In this document: positions 44,661 to 53,491 of the stretch, piece after piece
Layout: each line of letters begins with the position of its first letter
Numbering within the stretch: the stretch's first letter is position 1
NCBI GenBank assembly: GCA_963834725.1
Contig: CAWICN010000001.1
Coordinates: forward strand, 1,178,001 to 1,242,000
Length of the DNA stretch: 64,000 nt
Direction of reading: 5' to 3'
Source: PALSA-693 sp963834725
GTDB lineage: Bacteria; Actinomycetota; Acidimicrobiia; Acidimicrobiales; Palsa-688
Notes under the pieces: generated by a model
What the model was told of the DNA's origin: nothing
The model's database searches: none
Seen by the model: the letters and a program-made list of their open reading frames with translations, nothing else
Made by a program: the position numbers and the translations under genes

Positions 44661-45611
44661 CTAGGACGCCGCCCTCGACTCGCTCCGGGTCATGCCGGCT
44701 CGCTCCCCTTTGGCCACCAGTGTCACCGCGACCTTTCGGGACGCCTCGTCGATCATCTCGTCGCCCAGCATCACGGCGCCCTTGCGCTCTCCTTCGGTCG
44801 CCTCCCGGTAGGCGTCGACCACCTCCCACGCATGGTCGAACTGCTCCTGGCTGGGTGAGAACATCTCGTTGAGGATGCCGATCTGGTCGGGATGGAGGCT
44901 CCATTTTCCGTCGAACCCGAGGACCTGTGTTCGCCGGGCGTATTCACGGAAGCCGTCCGGGTCGCGGACCCTTACGTAAGGACCGTCGATGACCTGAAGC
45001 CCGTTGGCCCGCCCTGCCATCAAGATCTTCATGAACACATAGTGGAAGTAGTCCCCCGGGTATTCCGGTATCAGCAGCCCTCCAGAGAGTGACGGCATCC
45101 CCATCGACGCGGAGAAGTCAACCGGCCCGAGAATGACCGTCTCCAGACGCGGCGATGCGGCGCAGATCTCCTCGACATTGATCAGGCCCCGAGCCGTCTC
45201 GATCTGCGCCTCGATGCCGATGTGGCCGGTCGGGAGGCCGCTGTTGACCTCGACCTGGGTGAGCAGCAGGTCCATTGCCACGACCTCGGCCGCGGTTTGA
45301 ACCTTCGGCAGCATGATCTCGTCGAGCCGGGTTCCAGCCTCGCCCACGACCTCGATGACGTCGCCGTAGGTCCACTTGGTGTCCCAGGCGTTCACCCTGA
45401 CGCAGACCACGGCGTCGCCCCAGTCCTCCCCGCCGACCGCGGCCACCACCTTGGCCCGGGCCGCCTCCTTCTCGAGCGGGGCCACCGCGTCCTCCAGGTC
45501 CAGGAAGAACATGTCGGCCGGCAGACTGGGCGCTTTGGCCAGGAACTTCTCATTGGAGCCTGGGACGGCGTGGCAGGAGCGCCGGGGCAGATAGCGGGAA
45601 CGCTCTGACAT
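44661..45611 (-). CDS. CitE/HpcH-family lyase, probable beta-methylmalyl-CoA/malyl-CoA lyase
   Basis: A 316-residue Mg-dependent CoA-ester lyase. CHAVPGSNEKFLAKAPSL begins the barrel. Motifs are DMFFLDLEDAVAPLEKEAAR, VCVRVNAWDTKWTYGDVIEV, EIMLPKVQTAAEV, IEAQIETARGLINVEEICAA (Mg-binding Glu), LGPVDFSASMGM (Mg-binding Asp) and FDGKWSLHPDQIGILNEMF. This matches Mcl1-type lyases, which split beta-methylmalyl-CoA to propionyl-CoA and glyoxylate and condense glyoxylate with acetyl-CoA. The adjacent mcd-like and MaoC genes fit. A citrate lyase beta-like enzyme of other use is the alternative. Confidence 0.8.
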   Translation of the reverse strand: MSERSRYLPRRSCHAVPGSNEKFLAKAPSLPADMFFLDLEDAVAPLEKEAARAKVVAAVGGEDWGDAVVCVRVNAWDTKWTYGDVIEVVGEAGTRLDEIMLPKVQTAAEVVAMDLLLTQVEVNSGLPTGHIGIEAQIETARGLINVEEICAASPRLETVILGPVDFSASMGMPSLSGGLLIPEYPGDYFHYVFMKILMAGRANGLQVIDGPYVRVRDPDGFREYARRTQVLGFDGKWSLHPDQIGILNEMFSPSQEQFDHAWEVVDAYREATEGERKGAVMLGDEMIDEASRKVAVTLVAKGERAGMTRSESRAAS

Positions 45612-45650
45612 GACCGAATGCTACGGCCGGGCCGGAAGCGATTCCAAGCC

Positions 45651-45720
45651 CGGCGGGCGGTCCCAACCGGCGCCCCGGCGGGCGGTCCCAACCGGCGCCC
45701 CCGGCGAGCGGTCCCGAGCC
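45651..45720. repeat. 25-nt tandem repeat upstream of the lyase gene
   Basis: CGGCGGGCGGTCCCAACCGG followed by CGCCC occurs twice exactly (45651-45675 and 45676-45700), with a third degraded unit to about 45720. It lies between the lyase start and the stop of the next gene. Direct reading; no role seen. Confidence 0.85.
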
Positions 45721-45771
45721 AGTGGTCCCGGACGAGCCCGGACGAGCGGTCCAGACCGGGCGGCCGGGCGA

Positions 45772-46578
45772 TCAGGCCGTAGGACGGAGCAGTTCGGGCG
45801 CGACGGGGCAGGTGGCGTCGGCCAGCCCTTCCACAGCGGACACCAGACCACCAGGTCCGACCACCGCGGTAAGCAGAGACGCTGGCACCAGCTCGGCGGG
45901 GCGTTCCCACGGCTCACCGCCGGTCTCGTCGAAGCGAGCCGCGAGGGCGTCCCACAACCGGTCCGGCAGCACCCGCCCCACGCCGGTCACCGCCCACACG
46001 GGTGTACCGAGATGGGCACCCACCGCAGCCGCGGCCAGCGATCCGGGGGCGGCGAGCACCCCGGCTGGGCCCCCGACGAACGCCTCGACCAGGATCAGCT
46101 CGGCGACCGCCGCGACCGAACCGACCCGCCCCTCCGGGATCAGCGCCACCTCGCCGCCGGCATCCGCCAGGCGCCGGGCCAGTATGGCGCCATCACCGCC
46201 GGCGTCGACCACCAGGGCCTCCACGTCGCCTCGCCGGCGGAGGGCGTCGCCGATGAGATCCGGCCATCCGAGGATGGTGACTGACGCGCCATCTGGCAGG
46301 GCCTCCGCGAGACAGAGCATGGTTCGATCACCATCGAGCAAGGCGGCGGCCTCCCGGGCAGCGGCTCGCTGATCGTCGGCGCCCAGGACCCTCGCGGACA
46401 GCCACCACATCGGACCCGACGTCAGATGGCGCTCGACCAGCCTGCGGCAGGCGGGGACCAGCCCCGCCGGTTCGAGGGCTGCCATCTGGGCGAGCGCCGC
46501 CGCCGCCTCGCTGGCCACGAGAGCCGGTTCAGCGCCCGACGCTCGGGCCACGTACCGCAGATACTCGATCGGATGCAT
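45772..46578 (-). CDS. eIF-2B-like/NagB-RpiA-fold protein, function unknown
   Basis: A 268-residue protein. The N-terminus is helical and Ala-rich (MHPIEYLRYVARASGAEPAL). The C-terminal two thirds read like a Rossmann-type domain: VTILGWPDLIGDALRRRG, ALVVDAGGDGAILARRLADA, then a block resembling the eIF-2B/ribose-1,5-bisphosphate isomerase core (AFVGGPAGVLAAPGSLAAAA, then GAHLGTPVWAVTGVGRVLP). I am not certain of the family. Its ATG overlaps the stop of the membrane-protein gene upstream (ATGA), so the two form an operon. Confidence 0.5.
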   Translation of the reverse strand: MHPIEYLRYVARASGAEPALVASEAAAALAQMAALEPAGLVPACRRLVERHLTSGPMWWLSARVLGADDQRAAAREAAALLDGDRTMLCLAEALPDGASVTILGWPDLIGDALRRRGDVEALVVDAGGDGAILARRLADAGGEVALIPEGRVGSVAAVAELILVEAFVGGPAGVLAAPGSLAAAAVGAHLGTPVWAVTGVGRVLPDRLWDALAARFDETGGEPWERPAELVPASLLTAVVGPGGLVSAVEGLADATCPVAPELLRPTA

Positions 46579-47075
46579 CAGCTCCCCGGTTTGAAAACCA
46601 TGAGGTAGACGGCGCCAACAACGAGGACATTGAACACCCCCCAGCCCAGCGAGACCCTCCGCTCGAGCCATGCCAGTTCCCGGAGCTCCGGCGGCCGGCT
46701 GCCGGGGGCCGGCACGGCGGCCTCCACCCGACCGGCGAGGGCGGCGTACCGTCGCTGGTACCGGCGTATCCAGCCGTGGAGTATCGCGATGTCCACCAGG
46801 TAGACCGCTAAGCCCGCCGCCAGCCAGGCCTGGCTGAACTTCAGGGTCGAGTGGCTGTCGGTCACGGCACCGACGCCGAAGACCAGGGCGGCATAGATCA
46901 ACAATTCGGCCAAGCCGGATACGAGCGTGTTGATCTCCAGGACCGCACTCGTTCCGGATGCTCCTCCGCGACGACGGGCGAGGTTCATGTACAAGGCGTT
47001 GTAGGAGACCGCGCCGAAGCCGCCGATGACGCACAGGATGTGCAGCATCACCAGGATCTGGTAATCGGTGCTCAC
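46578..47075 (-). CDS. Integral membrane protein, DUF2269-like
   Basis: A 165-residue protein with four membrane helices: ILVMLHILCVIGGFGAVSYN, a second around ELLIYAALVFGVGAVT, a third AWLAAGLAVYLVDIAILHGW and a fourth WGVFNVLVVGAVYLMVFKPG. MSTDYQILVMLHILC with the conserved LH-x3-V pattern is like DUF2269/CopD-type small membrane proteins. The GTG start at 47075 is not preceded by a Shine-Dalgarno sequence; it directly abuts a 9-bp hairpin, the last part of a three-copy leader repeat. Translation is probably coupled to the leader ORF whose TGA overlaps the GTG. Confidence 0.72.
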   Translation of the reverse strand: MSTDYQILVMLHILCVIGGFGAVSYNALYMNLARRRGGASGTSAVLEINTLVSGLAELLIYAALVFGVGAVTDSHSTLKFSQAWLAAGLAVYLVDIAILHGWIRRYQRRYAALAGRVEAAVPAPGSRPPELRELAWLERRVSLGWGVFNVLVVGAVYLMVFKPGS

Positions 47076-47270
47076 TGCGGCACCATCCAGGGGACGGTGC
47101 CGCAACCTGCCACATCGGTTCGCTCCACCAGGTCGCTCACTGCGGCACCATCCAGAGGACGGTGCCGCAACCTGCCACATCGGTTCGCTCCACCAGGTCC
47201 CTCACTGCAGCACCATCCAGGGGACGGTGCCGCAACCTGCCACATCGGTTCGCTCCACCAGGTCGCTCAC
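47071..47270 (-). repeat. Three tandem 65-nt leader units, each a 22-codon ORF ending in a hairpin
   Basis: Exact 65-nt periodicity (47071, 47136, 47201; a partial fourth CTCAC at 47266) with few mismatches. On the minus strand each unit starts GTGAG and encodes 22 residues beginning MSDLVERTDVAG (or MRDLV) and ending WMVPQ (or WMVLQ). Each TGA overlaps the next GTG as GTGA, and the last overlaps the GTG of the membrane-protein gene. Small ORFs: 47270-47202, 47205-47137, 47140-47072. Each unit ends in the hairpin TGCGGCACC, an 11-nt loop, GGTGCCGCA. A diverged fourth copy is at 18373-18436. Confidence 0.85.
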
Positions 47271-47329
47271 GAGGGCGACCGTAGCCCTTGCCCGGACCGG
47301 TGACCGCACCGGGCCGGCGGCGGATGCGG

Positions 47330-48013
47330 TTACCCGGGCACCACGGCGCGCCCTCGATCCTGGCCCGACGGGCCGGAAAGGGCTGATTCGGCCGGCGCGT
47401 CCGACCCCCGGTTCGGCACCGCGCTCAGCCGACGGGGCCGCAGCACCTCGTCGACCAGGCCGTACGAAACGGCATCCGCGGCCCCGAGAATGTAATCGCG
47501 GTCGGTGTCGGCAGCGATCCGCTCGCGGCTCTGGCCGGTGTGGTGGGCCAGGATCTCCTCCAGCCGGCCGCGGAGGAACCCGATCTCTCGCGCCTGGTTC
47601 TCGATGTCGATGGACTGGCCCTGGGCTCCGCCGTGAGGTTGGTGGATCAGCACCCTGGCGTTCGGCAGGGCCAGCCGCTTACCGGGCGCGCCGCCGGCGA
47701 GCAGCACGGCGGCGCCGGATGCGGCCATCCCGAGACAGACGGTGGACACGTCAGGGGCGATGACCTGCATGGTGTCGTAGATGCCGAGGGTGGCGGTCAC
47801 CGACCCGCCCGGGCTGTTGATGTAGAGCGAGATGTCCTTGTCGGGGTCGTCGGCTTCGAGATGCAACAGCTGGGCGGTGAGCAGGTTGGCGCTGGCGTCG
47901 TTGATCTCAGTGCCGAGCAGCACGATGCGGTCCTTTAACAGCCTCGAGTAGATGTCGTAGGCCCGCTCCCCTCTCGGGGACTGTTCGATGACGGTGGGAA
48001 CGAGGTAGCTCAT
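47330..48013 (-). CDS. clpP: ATP-dependent Clp protease proteolytic subunit
   Basis: A 227-residue ClpP. The catalytic Ser is in CLGMAASGAAVLLAGG, His in ARVLIHQPHGGAQGQ and Asp in DTDRDYILGAADAVSYGLVD. LYINSPGGSVTATLGIYDTM is the strand-binding region. I take ATG 48013 (MSYLVPTVIEQSPRGE). The frame is open upstream. The last 30 residues are an extra tail (NRGSDAPAESALSGPSG). It forms the barrel protease with a Clp ATPase. It is a single gene here, not the usual clpP1P2 pair. The promoter region is shared with the SRPBCC-ArsR operon. Confidence 0.92.
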   Translation of the reverse strand: MSYLVPTVIEQSPRGERAYDIYSRLLKDRIVLLGTEINDASANLLTAQLLHLEADDPDKDISLYINSPGGSVTATLGIYDTMQVIAPDVSTVCLGMAASGAAVLLAGGAPGKRLALPNARVLIHQPHGGAQGQSIDIENQAREIGFLRGRLEEILAHHTGQSRERIAADTDRDYILGAADAVSYGLVDEVLRPRRLSAVPNRGSDAPAESALSGPSGQDRGRAVVPG

Positions 48014-48057
48014 CGGAGATCCGGCCTCCACTCGCAAGATGGGCAACAGTTAACATG

Positions 48058-48075
48058 TGCAACCGTAGGGTTGCA
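48058..48075. promoter_or_regulatory. Palindromic operator candidate 1 (clpP side)
   Basis: TGCAACC, 4-nt spacer, GGTTGCA. It is close in sequence to the second site 41 nt away (centre to centre). The pair lies between clpP and the SRPBCC-ArsR genes. The ArsR protein encoded at 48773-49147 is the obvious candidate binder. Sequence seen directly; binding is inference. Confidence 0.6.
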
Positions 48076-48097
48076 GGATACCGCAGAAGCCAGAAAT

Positions 48098-48117
48098 GTG
48101 CAACTCTGGTGTTGCAC
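48098..48117. promoter_or_regulatory. Palindromic operator candidate 2 (SRPBCC-ArsR side)
   Basis: GTGCAAC, 6-nt spacer (TCTGGT), GTTGCAC: a perfect 7-bp inverted repeat 42 nt before the SRPBCC start codon. Shares the TGCAAC/GTTGCA core with site 1. Likely autoregulation of the SRPBCC-ArsR pair. Confidence 0.6.
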
Positions 48118-48158
48118 TCCTCGCATAACAGGTGACAGGTAACAGGAGGTCTGCCCAC

Positions 48159-48767
48159 ATGATCCGGCGCCAGGTCGTCATGCCCGTTACCCCGGAACGG
48201 CTCTGGGCCGCGCTTACCGATCCGGACGAGATGGTCGGGTGGTTCGGAGCGCGGGTCGAGTGGCAACTCGAACCCGGGTCGCCGGCCCGCTTCCGTGGCG
48301 ACGATGGCAGCGACCGGGCCGGGCGGGTCGAGGTCGTGCGACCTGGTCGACATCTGCGGTTCCGCTGGTGGCCGGCGGAGCCGCGACCGACTTCACCGGG
48401 AGGTGCCGACGCGGATTCGGAGGCAGCCGCGAGCGAGGCAGAAGCGGTGAGCGGGGCAGCGGCCGCGAGCGAGCCAGCCCCGGTGAGCGAGGCAGCAGCG
48501 GTGAGCGAGGCAGCCCCGGTGAGCGGGGCAGCGGCCGCGAGCGAGGCGGCCGGACCCGGCGAGGTGACCGAGGTCAGCTACGTGCTCGAGCCGGTGCCCG
48601 GTGGTACCCGGCTCACCGTTCAAGAACGGCAGGTCGAATCGAGCGCCGCGGGCTTCGCCCGGGCCCGGTCCGGAGGCTCCCATCCTGGCTGGACCGCGTG
48701 GGACGGACGCCTGGTGATGGCCTGGGCCGGACTCGCCACGCCGGCCCTCGAAGGTGTCCGCGCCTGA
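48159..48767 (+). CDS. SRPBCC/AHSA1-family protein with a low-complexity insert
   Basis: A 202-residue protein, ATG 48159 with AGGAGG nine bases before it. MIRRQVVMPVTPERLWAALT then DPDEMVGWFGARVEWQLEPG and SYVLEPVPGGTRLTVQER are the start and the late strands of the AHSA1-like fold. Between them lies an insert of about 55 residues made of Ala/Ser/Glu/Gly/Pro repeats (EAVSGAAAASEPAPVSEAAA) coded by 30-nt DNA repeats (about 48410-48560). The fold should tolerate it as a loop. SRPBCC-ArsR pairs are common; the SRPBCC partner may bind a hydrophobic ligand. Confidence 0.85.
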   Translation: MIRRQVVMPVTPERLWAALTDPDEMVGWFGARVEWQLEPGSPARFRGDDGSDRAGRVEVVRPGRHLRFRWWPAEPRPTSPGGADADSEAAASEAEAVSGAAAASEPAPVSEAAAVSEAAPVSGAAAASEAAGPGEVTEVSYVLEPVPGGTRLTVQERQVESSAAGFARARSGGSHPGWTAWDGRLVMAWAGLATPALEGVRA

Positions 48768-48805
48768 CGGGAGTGTCTGGGTCTGACGGGGGTGTCGGGC
48801 CTGAC
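48754..48805. repeat. 19-nt repeat at the SRPBCC/ArsR gene junction
   Basis: Three units, 48754-48772, 48773-48791 and a shorter one from 48792, of the form GTGTC(C/T)G(C/G)G(C/T)CTGACGGG. The first holds the TGA of the SRPBCC gene and the second supplies the GTG start of the ArsR gene. The junction between the two genes is thus made from copies of one gene end. Confidence 0.8.
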
Positions 48806-49147
48806 AGACGGCAACCGGCCGCGGCCGCTTCCGACGTCGACGCCGTCTTTGCGGCCCTGGCTGACCCCACCCGGCGTCGGCTCCTCGACCAGCTGTCCAG
48901 CGAGGGGCCGCTGACCGCCACGGAACTGGCCGCCAGCTATCCGGTGTCGCGCCAGGCCGTCGTCAAGCACCTGTCCGCTCTGGCGGCGGCCGGCTTGCTC
49001 GACGCCGAGCGGCACGGCCGGGAGGTTCGCTACGGGGTGGTCCCCGGCCGGCTCGGGGGGGCGTCCTCCTGGCTGACCGACGTGGGGGCCCGATGGGATC
49101 GGCGCCTGGAGGCCCTCGAGCGGCAATTGGGTGGACTCCGGGATTGA
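48773..49147 (+). CDS. ArsR-family transcriptional regulator
   Basis: A 124-residue winged-helix regulator. VDAVFAALADPTRRRLLDQL starts the HTH domain, and TATELAASYPVSRQAVVKHL holds the recognition helix. No metal-site Cys pair is seen, as is usual for ArsR proteins paired with SRPBCC genes. GTG 48773 lies in a repeat derived from the end of the SRPBCC gene. Probable autorepressor acting on the TGCAAC palindromes upstream of the SRPBCC gene. Confidence 0.88.
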   Translation: MSGSDGGVGPDRRQPAAAASDVDAVFAALADPTRRRLLDQLSSEGPLTATELAASYPVSRQAVVKHLSALAAAGLLDAERHGREVRYGVVPGRLGGASSWLTDVGARWDRRLEALERQLGGLRD

Positions 49148-49714
49148 CCGCTCAGCGGCTGCTGGCCGCCTGCTTCGCGGCCGGGCCGCGATCGGTCGCG
49201 TCCCATGCCGCCGCGGCCTGGCCGCGACCGCCGATCGACCTGGGGTCATCGATGCCCTCGACAAGGCGCTGTCCAGCCGACTGGTGTCGGGCCAGGCGAT
49301 CGTCGCCGAGATGGAACGCCGCTCGGCGCGAGGCCGGCGGGGGGTACGGCCCCTCCGCGACATCGTGGCGAGCCGGGGAATCATCGGTGCTCCCCGAGCG
49401 AGCGTCCTCGAGCGGGAGACCATGCAGCTGCTCGAGCATTGGAGCATTCCGGTCACCGGCCATGAGATCAAAGCGGGACCCGACGACCAGTACCGGCTGG
49501 ATTTCATGTTGGTCCCGCCGGTCGCAATGGAGGTGGACGGCTACACCCACCATTGGAGTCTCGAGGCCAAGGCGCACGATGAGACCCGGCGGAACCGGCT
49601 CCGCCTCAACGGCATATTCCTGTTGGTCTACACGTGGATCGATATCCGTCACGATCGGTTCCGGGTGCACCAGGAGCTCACAACCGCCCTGGCGCGCTAC
49701 GCCCGTCCTGATCG

Positions 49715-49718
<4 letters not shown>
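49144..49718 (+). pseudogene. DUF559-type endonuclease-like protein, damaged remnant
   Basis: The C-terminal half (49250-49718) is a good DUF559/Vsr-like domain: ERETMQLLEHWSIPVTGHEI, YRLDFMLVPPVAMEVDGYTH, HDETRRNRLRLNGIFLLVYT and DRFRVHQELTTALAR. The N-terminal part is only partly present and in another frame (LTAQRLLAACFAAGPRSVAS). The usual middle of these roughly 300-residue proteins is missing. The two pieces together are about 190 codons. I read it as a remnant with an internal deletion and frameshift. It overlaps the end of fumC by 4 nt, convergent. Confidence 0.65.
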
Positions 49719-51112
<1,394 letters not shown>

Positions 51113-51171
51113 GCTCGGACGGTACTGCATGGAACGGCCGGAAGGTCAACGTGATCTTGATGTTGACCCTG

Positions 51172-51199
51172 TTGCGCGTGTGACTCTTGTGTGTAGAGT
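51172..51199 (+). promoter_or_regulatory. Candidate promoter of the second NlpC/P60 gene
   Basis: TTGCGC (51172-51177) and TAGAGT (51194-51199) are 16 nt apart. GTG 51208 follows 8 nt after the -10, so the transcript may be nearly leaderless. No Shine-Dalgarno sequence is seen. Confidence 0.4.
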
Positions 51200-51207
51200 G
51201 AGCGTTG

Positions 51208-52647
51208 GTGAGGGCTTCAACCCAGGGCCGGACGGCCCGGACAGCCCGGACGGAGAGCGCGGGCCGTACGTCGCGCCGGAACCGGGCCATCGCCGCGGCG
51301 ATGCTCGCGGGCGGCTTGTGGTGGAGCGGTATGGCGACCAGCCAGGCGGCCGGCACAGGTGGCTCGAACGGAACCGGCGCGGCCACGGCCAGCGCCGAGG
51401 CGTCGCTGCGGATCCAGGCGCAGGAGATCGCCGGCCAGATCCAGGCGGATGGCGTCCAGCTCGACCAGCTGGCCGCCGCGTACGAAGCCACCGAGCTGCG
51501 GAGCCAGCAGCTGGCAGGCCGGCTGCAGGTCCTGCACGTCCGGATGGTCCGGACCAACGGCCAGGTGAAAACCGCCCGGGCGAACCTCCAGGAGCAGGCC
51601 CTGCTGGCTTACGTGGCCGGCGGCGCACCCGTTCCCAGCCAGCTGTCCGGCCAGCCGGGCCTGGACCGTTCCCTGACGGTGGCCTACGCCGAGATCGTCT
51701 CCGGTGGCCAGCATCGGGCCGTGAACGCCTATCGGACCGCGCTCGCGGCGCAGACCAAACAGTCGAAGCAGCTCTCGGTCGCCCATCAAGAGGCGCTCGC
51801 CACACTGTCCGAGCTTCGGGGCGATCGAAACGCCGCCGAGCAGGCCATGGCGGCGCGCCAGCAGACTCTCGGTCAGGTCCGGGGCAAGCTCGCGACGCTG
51901 GTGGCGGAGGTCCAGGCCGCGCAGGCTCAGGCCGAACAGGCGGCCGTCAAGCAACGCCTGGCCCAGGAGCGTGAGCTTCCCGCCGGGGGGCCGGTCCGGA
52001 AGACGGCTGTCCGGTCGATCAGTTCCCGCGTGCCGGCTTTGAGCAGCGGAGCCGGGGGTGTCCAGGCCCGCCCCACGGCCGGGTCCACCGTCGCCCACCC
52101 GGTGATCGCCCGTTCGCAACCTCAGTCGATCACACCGCCGCCCGCCGCGCCGGTCACTCCGCCCCCCGTCGTGACCACCCGGCCCGCTCCGCCCCCGCCG
52201 CCCCCACCGCCACCGAAGGCCCCGCCGACCACGGCCGCTCCGCCACCCCCGCCCCCACCGCCGCCCCCGCCGCCCGTCAGTGGCCCGGCGCCGGGTGCGG
52301 CCACGGCCGTCGCGTACGCCGAGGCCCAGCTCGGCAAGCCCTACCTGTGGGCCGGCGCGGGTCCGAACGCCTTCGACTGTTCCGGCCTGACGATGATGGC
52401 CTGGGAAGCAGCGGGCGTGTTTCTTCCGCACCTGGCCCAGGCCCAGTACGACCTGACCATGCGGATCCCCCTGGCCGCGGCGCTGCCGGGAGACCTGATC
52501 TTCTTCGGCACCCCCGACGACGTCTTCCACGTCGGCATCTACATCGGCGGAGGCCAGATGATCGACGCCCCCGAAACGGGGCAGTTCGTGTCGATCGCGT
52601 CGATCTACTGGTCAAGCCTCCTCGGTGCCGGCCGGGTGATGGGTTAA
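51208..52647 (+). CDS. Secreted NlpC/P60 peptidoglycan hydrolase (second copy)
   Basis: About 479 residues. Basic N-terminus and AIAAAMLAGGLWWSGMATSQ form a signal peptide. Residues 55-260 are a long coiled coil (AEASLRIQAQEIAGQIQADG onward). Residues about 290-365 are extremely Pro-rich, with two runs of about ten prolines. The C-terminal NlpC/P60 domain has Cys in GPNAFDCSGLTMMAWEAAG and His in DDVFHVGIYIGGGQMIDAP. The layout matches RipA-like D,L-endopeptidases and the first copy at 28.2 kb, from which it differs by the Pro-rich linker. GTG 51208 (or TTG 51205) start. Confidence 0.92.
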   Translation: MRASTQGRTARTARTESAGRTSRRNRAIAAAMLAGGLWWSGMATSQAAGTGGSNGTGAATASAEASLRIQAQEIAGQIQADGVQLDQLAAAYEATELRSQQLAGRLQVLHVRMVRTNGQVKTARANLQEQALLAYVAGGAPVPSQLSGQPGLDRSLTVAYAEIVSGGQHRAVNAYRTALAAQTKQSKQLSVAHQEALATLSELRGDRNAAEQAMAARQQTLGQVRGKLATLVAEVQAAQAQAEQAAVKQRLAQERELPAGGPVRKTAVRSISSRVPALSSGAGGVQARPTAGSTVAHPVIARSQPQSITPPPAAPVTPPPVVTTRPAPPPPPPPPPKAPPTTAAPPPPPPPPPPPPVSGPAPGAATAVAYAEAQLGKPYLWAGAGPNAFDCSGLTMMAWEAAGVFLPHLAQAQYDLTMRIPLAAALPGDLIFFGTPDDVFHVGIYIGGGQMIDAPETGQFVSIASIYWSSLLGAGRVMG

Positions 52648-52651
52648 ACCG

Positions 52652-53443
52652 TCAGATCGCCGTGAATCCCCCGTCCACGAGGAGCACCGCGCCCGTCATG
52701 TAGGAGCTGGCGTCACTCGCCAGCCACAGCAAGGCACCGTCCAGCTCATCCTCGCGACCGGGCCGGCCCAGGATCGTCTTGCGCCGAATCCATGCCTGGG
52801 AATGATCATCGGCGAACATCTCGCTCGTCATTTCACTCAGAAACCAGCCCGGGCAGAGCGCGTTGACCCGAATGCCCCTCCTCCCCCACTGCGCAGCCAG
52901 GTCGCGCGAAAGGTTGATGAGACCGGCCTTGCTGGCCGCGTAGCCGGCCTGCGGGATCTGCCCCGAGCTGATGGTCCCGAGCATCGACGCCACGTTGACG
53001 ATGGTTCCTTGGCCCTGGGCCAGCATCTGGCGCCCGATCACCTGGCAAAGATGGAAGGCCGCGACCAGGTTGATGTCGATGGTTTCCCGGAACGTCTCGA
53101 GCGACTCCTCCTCGGCGGCGACCAGGTCGGTCATGCCGGCGTTGTTGACGAGAACATCGACACGGCCGAACCGATCGATGACGCGCCCGGCCAGTTGATC
53201 GACCTCGTCCGGCTCGGTGAGGTCAGCCGGGACCACCATGGCCCCGTCGAGGTTCGCCGCCACTGCTTCGAGGCGATCGGCGCGGCGCGCCACCAGCACC
53301 ACCTGCGCCCCCGCGGCCGAGAGCACCTCGGCGAATCGGGCGCCAAGACCGCTCGACGCCCCGGTGACGATGGCCACCCGGCCGTCCACTCGAAACCGGG
53401 CCAGGGGGTCAAATGCCCGACGCTCGAACGATTGTGCGGTCAC
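52652..53443 (-). CDS. Short-chain dehydrogenase/reductase
   Basis: A 263-residue SDR. The cofactor motif is VAIVTGASSGLGARFAEVL, the structural motif VDVLVNNAGMTDLV, the catalytic Ser in TIVNVASMLGTISSGQ and the Tyr-x3-Lys in AGYAASKAGLINLSRDLAAQ. The end ASSYMTGAVLLVDGGFTAI is the usual SDR finish. GTG 53443 (MTAQSFERRAFDPLA) is chosen; the frame is open further up. Substrate unknown. Convergent with the NlpC/P60 gene, 4 nt apart. Confidence 0.9.
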   Translation of the reverse strand: MTAQSFERRAFDPLARFRVDGRVAIVTGASSGLGARFAEVLSAAGAQVVLVARRADRLEAVAANLDGAMVVPADLTEPDEVDQLAGRVIDRFGRVDVLVNNAGMTDLVAAEEESLETFRETIDINLVAAFHLCQVIGRQMLAQGQGTIVNVASMLGTISSGQIPQAGYAASKAGLINLSRDLAAQWGRRGIRVNALCPGWFLSEMTSEMFADDHSQAWIRRKTILGRPGREDELDGALLWLASDASSYMTGAVLLVDGGFTAI

Positions 53444-53491
53444 GGGGACGCAGCGTAGGGCGCCGTGGCCGGCCCAGCCGCGGGCCATCCT

